Below, one piece after another: positions 33,338 to 42,313 of a DNA stretch of 64,000 nucleotides (the stretch's first letter is position 1; the number at the start of each line of letters is the position of its first letter). The DNA comes from Phycisphaeraceae bacterium (GTDB lineage: Bacteria > Planctomycetota > Phycisphaerae > Phycisphaerales > UBA1924). Location: assembly GCA_020639155.1 (NCBI GenBank), contig JACKHF010000001.1:992001-1056000 (forward strand). The letters run 5' to 3'. The position numbers and the translations under genes are program-made. The notes under the pieces are model-generated. The model was not told the origin of the DNA, made no database searches, and worked only from the letters and a program-made list of their open reading frames with translations.

Positions 33338-35026
33338 TTATGCCTTGAGTGCGCGCATGACCTCCGCGATTGTGGTTTTGCCGGCACGCGCTTTCTCCAT
33401 GCCATCCTCGATCAGCAGTGCGAGATCGCCTGCAGCGTGCGCCTTTGCCACAATCTGCGGTGTCGATGTGCGATGCATGACCATGTCACGGATATCGTCG
33501 GACATCCGCATCAACTCATACACACCAATACGTCCTCGATATCCGGTGTTGTTACAATCGCGACATCCCGGACCCTCGCGGAACTTTTCGTGCTTTTTCA
33601 CCTTGATGTTCGCGGGCACCTCGAATCGCTCGACCTCGTGCCATTCGCCGCAGGATTCGCACACTCGGCGGACCAGACGCTGGGCGAGCACGCCCTCAAC
33701 CGATGACGTCACAAGGAACGGCTCGACACCCATATCGAGGAGTCGTGTCATCGCGCCAGCCGCATCGTTGGTGTGCAACGTCGAGAACACCATGTGGCCG
33801 GTGAGCGACGCCTGCACCGCGGTCACTGCGGTCTCAAGATCGCGAATTTCGCCGATCATCACAACATCCGGATCGTGACGCAGAATGGAACGAAGACCGG
33901 CTGCAAAGTCCAGACCAACCTTCGTATTTACCTGGATCTGGTTCACGCCGTTGACGTGGTACTCGACCGGATCCTCGACTGTGATCACCTTGACCTCGTT
34001 GGACACGATCTGGTTCAGGGATGCGTACAGCGTTGTCGACTTACCAGAGCCGGTTGGTCCAGTGACGAGGACAATGCCGTGCGGCTTTGTGATCAACTCG
34101 TTCCATCGTTCGAGCATGGTTTCCGGCATGCCGAGATCTGTCAGTCGCATCAGCACCGCTGTCTTGTTGAGGATACGCAGCACCACGCCCTCGCCGTAGA
34201 GCATGGGAATCACGGACATACGCAGGTCAAACTCCTGCAAGCCGTGCGCTGCGGTTCGACGTCGGAACGTGATGCGTCCATCCTGCGGCTTGCGCTTCTC
34301 CGCGATGTTCAGGTTCGCCATGATCTTCAGTCGCGAGATAATGGCTGATCTGAACTGCGAGATCGTGGCTGGCACGTTTGCAAGCTGCAACACGCCATCA
34401 ACGCGATAACGCACGGTGAGCTCGTGCTCGTAGGGTTCGATGTGTACGTCTGTTGCGCGCGCGTCGAACGCGCCGCCGAGAATGTCGTTGACAAGACGAA
34501 CAACCGATGCTTCCTGCGCCTGCTCTAGTTCGTCGGTATCGGCTTCTGTAGAAGTAGTAATGTCAAGCCCGCGTTCCGCGGCGAGGGCGTCGAGTGTGTC
34601 CGAACCAACGCCGTAGTTTTCACGGATAAACAGTTGCAGGTCGTCATCGGGCGCAAGCACAAGCTCGATCGCATGCCCGGTGATCAGTCGCAACTCATCG
34701 AGTTGGGACATCTCGAACGGATCGCTGGTTGCGATAGTGATGATGCCCGACTCACTCATCGCGATGGGAGCGCAGTGTCGCTGATGAACAATCTTGGCTG
34801 GGATTTTTCGAATCAGATCAGGGTCTGCGGTCACCGTGGACAGATCGACAACGGGCATATGGAACTGCTCGGCAACGGCGTTGATGATCTCGGCCTTGCC
34901 GATGATGCCATCACGGATAAGGATGTGGTCGAGACGCTCGCCGGTACTGACCTGGCTCAGCCGGGCCGCGTCGAGTTGGTCGAGCGAGACAAGTCCTTTT
35001 TCAACAAGCAGCGTGCCTAATCCCAT
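33338..35026 (-). CDS. GspE/PilB-type secretion or pilus assembly ATPase
   Basis: 562 residues, typical length. A cytoplasmic hexameric ATPase that powers pilin or pseudopilin assembly. N-terminal MshEN/T2SSE-N domain ('GLVSLDQLDAARLSQVSTGE', about 11-150); catalytic domain with Walker A 'GPTGSGKST' at 323-331, Asp box 'VITVEDPVEYHVNGVNQIQV', Walker B 'VVMIGEIRD' (about 388-396), His box 'MVFSTLHTNDAAG', and a four-cysteine zinc site ('CESCGEW', 'CRDCNNTGYRGRIGVYE'). The start is the ATG of MGLGTLL. No other pilus gene is in view, but three or four unknown membrane-protein genes follow in the same direction. Confidence 0.95.
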   Translation of the reverse strand: MGLGTLLVEKGLVSLDQLDAARLSQVSTGERLDHILIRDGIIGKAEIINAVAEQFHMPVVDLSTVTADPDLIRKIPAKIVHQRHCAPIAMSESGIITIATSDPFEMSQLDELRLITGHAIELVLAPDDDLQLFIRENYGVGSDTLDALAAERGLDITTSTEADTDELEQAQEASVVRLVNDILGGAFDARATDVHIEPYEHELTVRYRVDGVLQLANVPATISQFRSAIISRLKIMANLNIAEKRKPQDGRITFRRRTAAHGLQEFDLRMSVIPMLYGEGVVLRILNKTAVLMRLTDLGMPETMLERWNELITKPHGIVLVTGPTGSGKSTTLYASLNQIVSNEVKVITVEDPVEYHVNGVNQIQVNTKVGLDFAAGLRSILRHDPDVVMIGEIRDLETAVTAVQASLTGHMVFSTLHTNDAAGAMTRLLDMGVEPFLVTSSVEGVLAQRLVRRVCESCGEWHEVERFEVPANIKVKKHEKFREGPGCRDCNNTGYRGRIGVYELMRMSDDIRDMVMHRTSTPQIVAKAHAAGDLALLIEDGMEKARAGKTTIAEVMRALKA

Positions 35027-35111
35027 GCAACTATTGTAGTCGAAACACGCCAAGTCCGTGGAAGCAGCGACTCAGAACCAGGCACAACAGCCCAGCAAGC
35101 AGGAGCAGAAC

Positions 35112-35582
35112 ATGATCCAGCTCGACCACATCGCGGACCATCTGGATCGATCGTTTATCGGCGGCGCCTGGCATGGACCCGGCGTGATGGAACTGCTTCG
35201 GAGCATTGACGCGGAAACCGCTGGAAAGAGACCTGCGAACGATGCGCACAACATTGCAGAACTCGTTCTCCATCTCCATATCACAAATACTCTCGTGATT
35301 GATCGTGCGGAGGGCAAGGCAGGACAGGTCGATGAAGACATATTCTTCCAAGCATGTTATGCGCTGTCCCCGGAAGACTGGCACACCATGGTGAACAATC
35401 TGCAACAGAGTCACGCGAAACTGGTTGGTCTCGTTCGGTCATTTGATAGGTCGCGACTGCACGAGCCGCTCTATGAGAACGACACTTCTGCATTTGAGCA
35501 TTTTCTTGGGTCGATCCAGCACAACACCTATCACGCTGGACAGATCGCGCTGCTGAAACGACTTACTGCTGAGACATCCTGA
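35112..35582 (+). CDS. DinB-superfamily protein
   Basis: 156 residues, a four-helix bundle of the DinB/YfiT type: 'GGAWHGPGVMELLRSIDAET', 'HNIAELVLHLHITNTLVIDR' and 'EHFLGSIQHNTYHAGQIALL' carry histidines in the positions that bind metal in the family. The ATG at 35112 follows AGGAGC at 7 bases; the upstream in-frame GTG at 35058 would add 18 Gln-rich residues. It overlaps the convergent membrane-protein gene by 20 bases. Thiol-transferase-like activity is possible but unproven. Confidence 0.85.
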   Translation: MIQLDHIADHLDRSFIGGAWHGPGVMELLRSIDAETAGKRPANDAHNIAELVLHLHITNTLVIDRAEGKAGQVDEDIFFQACYALSPEDWHTMVNNLQQSHAKLVGLVRSFDRSRLHEPLYENDTSAFEHFLGSIQHNTYHAGQIALLKRLTAETS

Positions 35583-36018
35583 ACGCTCGTGTATGGAGCA
35601 CTGAGATAACCATGCACCATCCGAGCATGACAAACGCAACGACCATTGCGAGCCCAACGAGGCGTTCTATTTGCATGTTCTCATTGTCATAGATCGGAAG
35701 ATCGTTCACCCGGGCATGCACACGCAGGAAGTATGATCGCCATCCAAGGGCGGCACAATATCCCCACGCGGCTGAGATTGGCCCGGTACTGTGGCTGTGC
35801 CGCAGCAGCCACACACCGCCGAACCCAAGCAGCACAAAGGCAATGACATCGACAATATATCCGGGGCTGGTAAGTGCCCCCCTTGACACCCATGTCTCGG
35901 CAGGTGCGTAAACACACACAAGACCCAACGTCACAATCGCTAGCAGTGTTTCCTTGGGAGAAGCCCTCGAGTGCGAACCAGTTGCCTCCGATTCTGTCTG
36001 CTGTATGCTACGGGTCAT
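35563..36018 (-). CDS. Small multi-pass membrane protein, unknown function
   Basis: 151 residues with four hydrophobic segments: 'TLLAIVTLGLVCVYAP' (about 24-39), 'GYIVDVIAFVLLGFGGVWLL' (about 53-72), a weak one at about 80-98 ('ISAAWGYCAALGWRSYFL'), and 'RLVGLAMVVAFVMLGWCMVI' (about 118-140). No motif recognised. Its 3' end overlaps the DinB gene. Confidence 0.6.
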   Translation of the reverse strand: MTRSIQQTESEATGSHSRASPKETLLAIVTLGLVCVYAPAETWVSRGALTSPGYIVDVIAFVLLGFGGVWLLRHSHSTGPISAAWGYCAALGWRSYFLRVHARVNDLPIYDNENMQIERLVGLAMVVAFVMLGWCMVISVLHTRAFRMSQQ

Positions 36019-36057
36019 GCCACATTATTCGCTGGCAAGACTGTGGCAATCTCTCGC

Positions 36058-36095
36058 AACGAAAACGCCCCGTCCACATAGTGTGAACGGGGCGT
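36058..36095 (-). terminator. Rho-independent terminator closing the dockerin array
   Basis: A perfect 9-bp stem, acgccccgt (36065-36073) with acggggcgt (36087-36095), followed on the minus strand by TTTTCGTTGC. It lies 46 bases after the last array gene and may work in both directions. Confidence 0.8.
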
Positions 36096-36140
36096 CTTTG
36101 TATTGACATGTCGCACGTTTGTGCGAGCAGAATCAAGAGA

Positions 36141-38984
36141 TTACGGGCAGCCAGCGGCGTACTTGTTGCCGAAGCAGATGTAATCGAAGATATTCAGCGA
36201 GCCGCTGCCGTCGCAGTCGGCGTATGCCTGACCTGCGGCGTATGCGTTGCCGAAGCAGATGTAGTCGAAGATGTTGAGCGTGCCATTCTGGTCGCAGTCA
36301 GCATAGCAGTTTGCTGGTGCTGCTTCTGTCCAGATCTCGGTCATGACGAAGTTGCCAGCCGCGCTTGCTACGTCAACTTCCGCGCTGCGGAACGGACATG
36401 AGGATCTGAAGAAGATTGCGCCCGAGTTGGTGTTGCTGGTCGAGTCGGCAATACCAACAACATTGTCTGCGGCGTCGCGGAGTGTGACGCGCAGGTTGCC
36501 GTTAAAGTCGCCGATCTCAGCGCCGAACTGGGTCACGTTGCGGTTGAAGGTGATGTCATATGTCACTGCATCAAACGCTGCTGTGCCGTTGTTCGAGATG
36601 ATGTTGCGCACGCCGCTGACACGGGCAAGCGCACGACCGAAGGATGTATTGGTGTCATACACACCAGCAGCGGCTGTCGACTTGGTCGGCATGGAGATGC
36701 TGGAGATGATCGCGTCATTGGGTGCGCCAGCATTGTTGAGAGCTGCGATGGTGACCGAGCCGAGTGGCAGGGAGTCCATGTCGATCTCGGATGCTGCAAC
36801 CGTCATGCTGCCAATCTCGCTCACGGTGCAGTTGTTCGGCACCACGAGTTCTGTGATAACAAAGTTACCGCCAGCGAGTGTTGTATCAACAAGGATACGA
36901 TTGAACGGACATGTCGTGCGGAAGAGCGTCGGGGATGAGCCCGCGCCTGGGCCTTCAATTGTGGCAACGGGTGTGTTGCCATCAACGAAGATCACACGAA
37001 CACTCCCTGTGAAGTCGCCGATGCGCACACCAAACTCTGTTGCCTGGCCATTGAGTCTGATATCGAACGTTGTTGCATCGAACGCAGCGGTGCCGTTGTT
37101 GCTGATGATGTTCATCGTGCCGTTCACACGTGCAAGACCACGACCGAACGATATGTTGGTATCATAAATACCAGCAGCAACGCCGGGCTTGTCCGGCGCA
37201 CTGACCGAAGAGATTCTGCCATTGAATGGTGTGCCAGCACCGTTGAGTTCGGCAGCGTTGGTCGAGCCGAGCCCAATGTTGTCCATATCGATGAGGGTCA
37301 TACCCGTGGTTGTTGAGTTGACGACCTCTGCGCACGTGGCTGTACCGGTCTGCTGGAAGCAGATCGTGCCGTTCCACACGCGGTCCTGGATCGTGGTGCC
37401 GAACGGTGTGTTCGACGCGGAGCCGAGGTTCAGTGTCAGGCCCGTGGACGAGTAGGACTGGTTTGTGCCGTTACCGTCTGTGTACTCGTGCTCTGCACCA
37501 TTCAGCACGATCGCCATGCCGTAGGTTGTGTTCGCATGAAGCACAAACGTATCGAACAGTGTTGCGGGTGTTGCTGTGTTCTCATCGTTTACAACACCAC
37601 CACCGGACGCGATCTGCGTCCATGCTGCAGCGTTGCTTTCCTTGCCAGCGAATCCACCCGGGGTGATGAACACATTGAATGTGTACTGTGAGGTTGTCGT
37701 CGACAGATTCATCATCATCGAGTTGACGCGGATGTCTTCATCGCCAACAACCGCATCAAAGTAGACAGCACCGTTCTGTGCGCCGCCGTTGTTTGAGTTG
37801 TACAGCGTTGCGCGGCAGGACTGAGACTGATACGCGATCGGTGTGCCAGCTGGGCTTGAGAGCCAGCCCTGCAATGTTGAGAACGCGATGTCTGTGCCGT
37901 TGTTGTAGCTGGAGCTTGAGGTGTCGCAACCAGCGTTGGTGTGGATGCCGACGCCGTATTCCAGCGAGAGCGGCGAGCCGAGGAACATCGTCACAGGCGA
38001 GCCTGAGTTACCACCGGTTGTATCAACGCGGTAGCGAAGCTGTGTGCCCGACTTTGCGGTGTATGGACCGGTGTGTGTCTTGCCGAACTGGCTCCATGTG
38101 TTGCCAGCCGAGCCGCCAGTACCGTAGCCGGTAACGCGCATCGTCTGGTTTGACGCTGCGGGTGCGTTGGCGATCAGATAGGAACGACCGTTCATTGCGA
38201 TACGCGGCGCAAGACCTGTGTTTGAGTTTGCGCTGGTGAAGAAGCGGGCTGCGTCATCACCGGTCTGCGTGAACTGCACCGAGGTTGACTGCACAGGGAA
38301 CTGGAACTCGGGTGGTGGGCTGACTGTTGAGCCACCGGATGTTGACAGCGGCACGTTGAACTGAACAACTGCACCGGAGGTCGGCGGGAAACAGTGGCCA
38401 GCTGTCAGGAACTCGTTTGCGTTGCCGTTGGCAGAGATCAGCCATGCTGTGCAACCGATCGGCATCAGACGTGCGCAACGACCATCGTTCAATGGGGTGC
38501 GGTCGTCTGTTGTGCCGCAGATTGTCTCAACTGTCGGATCGACAAAGTCGCCCGCTGTGACCTCAGACATGCGGATGCTGCTGGCTGCAGTACCCGGAAC
38601 AACGAACACCTCGACGATGACCGTGTCACCGTTCATATACGCGCTGGTGTTTTCCCAGTCGCGAATGGTGTTCGCGTTGAGGATGTGGCGATACCCGTCC
38701 TTCATGGACGTGATGATCATGTATGCGCCATCTCCAAAGACAGCCTCGTCAAACTTCAGGCGAAGCCACGAAGCGGTCGGCACAGAAATCTCCTGTGTCC
38801 ATGCAAGCTGGGCTGTGTCGCCGTCTGTGATGTTCCCCGGCAGGAAAATGGGCCCCGAGTTGACGTGGAATGCCACGTCATGGCTTGCGATCGGTGCGGT
38901 CTGACCAATCGCCGTGGGGGCACACGCCAAGCCCGCAACGAGCGCGATCATCGCGCCCGTCGTGCGGATACGATTCGATAACAT
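36141..38984 (-). CDS. Secreted trypsin-like serine protease with two repeat domains and dockerin-like tail
   Basis: 947 residues. Signal peptide ending near 'CAPTAIGQ'. Residues about 150-385 form a chymotrypsin-fold protease: His197 in 'LTAGHC', a candidate Asp at 243/244 ('TGDDAARFF'), Ser327 in 'GGNSGSP'. A beta domain follows ('AVYFDAVVGDEDIRVNSMMM'), then two copies of a domain of about 160 residues marked by 'IDMDNIGLGS'/'IDMDSLPLGS' and 'NIISNNGTAAFDA', each ending in a Cys-rich strand ('TTCPFNRILVDT', 'SSCPFRSAEVDV'). AAGGAGA precedes the ATG at 38984. Extracellular proteolysis of unknown targets; it is the last gene of the array in transcription order. Confidence 0.92.
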   Translation of the reverse strand: MLSNRIRTTGAMIALVAGLACAPTAIGQTAPIASHDVAFHVNSGPIFLPGNITDGDTAQLAWTQEISVPTASWLRLKFDEAVFGDGAYMIITSMKDGYRHILNANTIRDWENTSAYMNGDTVIVEVFVVPGTAASSIRMSEVTAGDFVDPTVETICGTTDDRTPLNDGRCARLMPIGCTAWLISANGNANEFLTAGHCFPPTSGAVVQFNVPLSTSGGSTVSPPPEFQFPVQSTSVQFTQTGDDAARFFTSANSNTGLAPRIAMNGRSYLIANAPAASNQTMRVTGYGTGGSAGNTWSQFGKTHTGPYTAKSGTQLRYRVDTTGGNSGSPVTMFLGSPLSLEYGVGIHTNAGCDTSSSSYNNGTDIAFSTLQGWLSSPAGTPIAYQSQSCRATLYNSNNGGAQNGAVYFDAVVGDEDIRVNSMMMNLSTTTSQYTFNVFITPGGFAGKESNAAAWTQIASGGGVVNDENTATPATLFDTFVLHANTTYGMAIVLNGAEHEYTDGNGTNQSYSSTGLTLNLGSASNTPFGTTIQDRVWNGTICFQQTGTATCAEVVNSTTTGMTLIDMDNIGLGSTNAAELNGAGTPFNGRISSVSAPDKPGVAAGIYDTNISFGRGLARVNGTMNIISNNGTAAFDATTFDIRLNGQATEFGVRIGDFTGSVRVIFVDGNTPVATIEGPGAGSSPTLFRTTCPFNRILVDTTLAGGNFVITELVVPNNCTVSEIGSMTVAASEIDMDSLPLGSVTIAALNNAGAPNDAIISSISMPTKSTAAAGVYDTNTSFGRALARVSGVRNIISNNGTAAFDAVTYDITFNRNVTQFGAEIGDFNGNLRVTLRDAADNVVGIADSTSNTNSGAIFFRSSCPFRSAEVDVASAAGNFVMTEIWTEAAPANCYADCDQNGTLNIFDYICFGNAYAAGQAYADCDGSGSLNIFDYICFGNKYAAGCP

Positions 38985-39357
38985 ATCGATTCTCCTTTTT
39001 ACCTTCTCTTCATCCACGTGCGGCGTCAATGCCGCACGCACGTTGTACCTGCGAGATCCATGCGAAATCCAGCTCTGGTGTCTGAAAAAATCACTGGTAT
39101 CAGGGATAGCGCAAGCGTGCAGACTTTAGCCATCGACCAATATCGATGGCTATACAGACCGCGTAAAAACGAGAGGGTTTTCCCTTTCGTCGCCCTCAGA
39201 AATCTGAAACCGCGTGTTCGGCAGGCATGTAAATGATCACTAACCCGTCAGATCATGGGGGTTGTTTGCCCGGAGAAGCGCAACCGGGCGTATTCCTACC
39301 GACACCGCATTGCCGCAAAACCCGTACAGACGACAAATCTACATGCCAGTCTACAAG
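38985..39357 (-). other. 373-bp region upstream of the protease gene
   Basis: No gene seen. It holds the inverted repeat at 39127-39152, a GC-rich hairpin near 39268-39290 (gcccgg/ccgggc) without a T-run on the minus strand, and the likely promoter of the protease gene. Confidence 0.4.
39127..39152. promoter_or_regulatory. Perfect 10-bp inverted repeat, candidate operator
   Basis: tagccatcga and tcgatggcta are separated by six bases (ccaata). It lies about 145-170 bases before the protease start. There is no T-run next to it, so a protein-binding palindrome or leader hairpin is likelier than a terminator. Confidence 0.4.
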
Positions 39358-42150
39358 CTACGGACAGCCTGCCGCGTATGCGTTGCCGAAGCAGATGTAG
39401 TCAAACACATTGAGCATCCCATTGCCATCGCAATCGGCAGTTGGATCGCCCGATGCGTATGCATTGCCGAAGCAGATGTAATCAAAGATGTTGAGCATCC
39501 CACTGTGATCACAGTCCGCGATGCAGAATGTTTCGCACTCGTCGGGCACGCCATTGGAGTTTACATCCGCGCTGTACCCTTGTGCAATGTCACACTCATC
39601 CAGGCGCTGATTATCGTTGCAGTCGACACCAGCAAGATCGGGATAGAACTCGATGCCGGTCGGGTTATAGATGAGCGCGTCATGACCTGCCACATACCCT
39701 CTTTGGGGATAACCACTCTCACCATCAAAGTGAATCACATGAGGTAGCAGTTGATGGTTGTCTAATAAGAGCGTGGACGGTGCATACACATCGCCATCTG
39801 ATCGCAATGCCAAATACCTGGGCCGACGGAACCTGCCACCAAAGTTTCCTCTGTTAAAGACCCGCACGTATTCGCCGGTCTGCACATCAAACTCCAGGAC
39901 CGACCCCTCGGTCAGCGGCAGGATATTGTTCACGACCAGAAGGCGCTGATCATCAATCACCAGCATATCCGCCGGATTACCCAGATTTCCATGGTTCGGT
40001 GGTTCGACCAAAACACGACGGAACTGCCCTGTAGTCGCATCGAACTCCAGCACTCTGTCTGGCACACTCGTGACCAGCAGCGCGTTGTTTGGAGCAATCG
40101 TAACACCGTAGGGTTGATTCAGACCATTCGATCCCTGCACAACAAGCTCGCCCAGAAATGCGCCCGAGTGGACGTTGTAGTGCATCACAGCGTTGTTGTC
40201 GCGGCTGGCAACGATCAGACGGTCATCCGTCACAATCATGCCACATGGATACGCAAGCCCGCCAAGCCCGGATGGCACAAGATCACCCACAACATTCGCT
40301 TCTGCATCGAACTCAACGATGCGATTATCTCCGGCGCTTGCAACCAGAATGCGACCATCATCGGTAATCACTAGATCCTCAGGGCTTGCCAGCACGTTGT
40401 CATCAGACATGCGCATGAGCACGCCGGTGGCAGCAAAGTACTCCTGCACCCGTCCATCGCCGGGATTGACTGCCCAGAAGTTGCGTGAGTGCTGCAGGTC
40501 GATGATGTCTGGAACACCATTCAGATTGCAATCCTCGCACGCGTCGAGCACCGCATTTCGATTGAGATCGAGTGACATGTCCTGCTGGATCTCGGTATAG
40601 TCACTAGTCGAGTTTGCGTTGCAGTCAACCTCGCACTCATCCGGAATGCCATTGCCGTACTCATCAAGGCTTGTACCCATCGCGATATCAAAGTCGTCGG
40701 GAAGCCCATTGCCGTTGCAATCGGGTTCGCATTCGTCTGGAATCATGTTCATGTTGACATCCATGCTTGTGCCGAGCGCGATATCAAACTCGTCGATGGT
40801 GCCATTGCCGTTGCAGTCCTCGCACTCATCCGGGATGTCGTTGAGATTCGCGTCGAGGCTGGTGCCAGCCTTGATATCGAGCAGATCGTCGAGACCGTTG
40901 CCGTTGCAGTCGCTGGAAAACTGAAACGCTGGAATCGCATCTCTCATTTTCTGGCGCGGCACAACATGAAACCATAAATCCCCGTTTGCAAGCGTGCCAG
41001 AGTATGCCTGGGTGCAATAGCTCATAATTGTTCCCCTGCGTGCGACCATCGTCGGGGAGTTACAACGATCCAGATTGTAATCGTGCGTGTGAAGCGTGCC
41101 CATGTTGTGGCCGATCTCGTGCGCGCAGGTAAAAGGATCCTGTGCATAAATGTTTGGTGTATTGTTCTTTCCCAGAAAGCTCCCCAGCACGCCATACACA
41201 TACGAGTATCGACCGGACACAGATGCGGCTCCCCCACCGCCATCGGGGACGCCAGAGAGCATCTGCACCCGGTCATAGAGAAACGGGTTTGGGAAGTTGA
41301 GTGGAAATGAATAACCGCCGCCGTACGGATCCGGATCAATCCAGATTCGGATATACACCAGATCAAGGTAGAGCTGCATATCACGCAGAAAGTAGTCACC
41401 CACTTCGCTGTACAGCGCGACAATATACGCGGTACACAGTTGCACATCGCCCTCGAAAATCTCCAACAACTCGTTGTCGGCATCGACCGCTTGTGTAAAA
41501 CGCAAGGCACCATGGATTATCTGCTGCGGTCGGGGATCACGTGCATCCGTCTGATTCGATCCAATAGTTATCTCACGAACAGTCTCATGCTCTGCAGCAA
41601 GCGGCACAACCTGGCAATCAAACTCGCCAGCAGGATTCGCGGGCTCGCGGTTGAAGAGCTGGTGTGCCCACGATGAGCCGCTTCCTATGACAACATGCTC
41701 GCGAATCAACTCGTGTCCCGGGCCTCGGTCGACGGTGAGCATGGCTTCATTTTCTATCGCCAGCAGCGATGCCCACGAGCCGGGGTACGTCTCTATCGGG
41801 CCACTGAAGCGAACGATACGGTTTGTGTCGAAGTCCATCGGCATGTCGCCGTGGTCTGTTCCCATGACAATCTGCGCGTTCGAAGAAAGGACATTTCTCC
41901 GGAACAGCGTCAGTTGCAGATCGTGATCAAGCACACCAGTTTCTGCAAGAGAGAAACGCACTGCGGACGCGTCGCGCGCTTGGTTCCAAGCAATCTCATT
42001 GATAGTCCATTGATCCGATGGATTGGTTGCAATCGATATTTCTACCGGACGAAGATCTTTCTGTGCAAGTGCAGGAACCGTGGCAATGAGCAGAGACCCT
42101 GCTACAGCGCAACCTATTCCATTGGCCGTATTTCGATGGAAGCTACCCAT
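39358..42150 (-). CDS. Secreted reprolysin-like zinc metalloprotease with calcium-loop repeats, propeller and dockerin-like tail
   Basis: 930 residues. Signal peptide to about 30 ('VPALAQ'). A prodomain-like region precedes a metzincin catalytic domain (about 200-410): zinc site HEIGHNMGTLH at 344-354, Met-turn 'GTIMSYC' near 373-379. Then four to five calcium-loop repeats (about 414-552) of the kind 'DCNGNGLDDLLDIKAGTSLD' ending 'IPDECE', as in thrombospondin type 3-like spacers; an NHL-like propeller (about 555-865, 'PEDLVITDDGRILVASAGDN', 'YPCGMIVTDDRLIVASRDNN'); another short 'DCNDNQRLDECDIAQGYSAD' repeat; and the tail. GGGGAG precedes the ATG. A large extracellular calcium-dependent protease. 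Confidence 0.93.
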   Translation of the reverse strand: MGSFHRNTANGIGCAVAGSLLIATVPALAQKDLRPVEISIATNPSDQWTINEIAWNQARDASAVRFSLAETGVLDHDLQLTLFRRNVLSSNAQIVMGTDHGDMPMDFDTNRIVRFSGPIETYPGSWASLLAIENEAMLTVDRGPGHELIREHVVIGSGSSWAHQLFNREPANPAGEFDCQVVPLAAEHETVREITIGSNQTDARDPRPQQIIHGALRFTQAVDADNELLEIFEGDVQLCTAYIVALYSEVGDYFLRDMQLYLDLVYIRIWIDPDPYGGGYSFPLNFPNPFLYDRVQMLSGVPDGGGGAASVSGRYSYVYGVLGSFLGKNNTPNIYAQDPFTCAHEIGHNMGTLHTHDYNLDRCNSPTMVARRGTIMSYCTQAYSGTLANGDLWFHVVPRQKMRDAIPAFQFSSDCNGNGLDDLLDIKAGTSLDANLNDIPDECEDCNGNGTIDEFDIALGTSMDVNMNMIPDECEPDCNGNGLPDDFDIAMGTSLDEYGNGIPDECEVDCNANSTSDYTEIQQDMSLDLNRNAVLDACEDCNLNGVPDIIDLQHSRNFWAVNPGDGRVQEYFAATGVLMRMSDDNVLASPEDLVITDDGRILVASAGDNRIVEFDAEANVVGDLVPSGLGGLAYPCGMIVTDDRLIVASRDNNAVMHYNVHSGAFLGELVVQGSNGLNQPYGVTIAPNNALLVTSVPDRVLEFDATTGQFRRVLVEPPNHGNLGNPADMLVIDDQRLLVVNNILPLTEGSVLEFDVQTGEYVRVFNRGNFGGRFRRPRYLALRSDGDVYAPSTLLLDNHQLLPHVIHFDGESGYPQRGYVAGHDALIYNPTGIEFYPDLAGVDCNDNQRLDECDIAQGYSADVNSNGVPDECETFCIADCDHSGMLNIFDYICFGNAYASGDPTADCDGNGMLNVFDYICFGNAYAAGCP

Positions 42151-42313
42151 TCACATCTCCCCTTCTCAGCATACCTGCGCGTCCACAGACGCGCCCAAGA
42201 GCCGCGTGTCGTGATATATTCTCGCCGAACCAAAGCCAGGTTGCAGTTCCAAAGCAGTGTAACCAACTTTGATTGCACACTGCGATCTTCAATCCAAGCA
42301 ACGATCAAAGGAG

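Noticed and set aside
39268..39290. Hairpin gcccgg/ccgggc as terminator of the 39358 gene
   Set aside because: It is followed on the minus strand by an A-rich stretch, not T residues.
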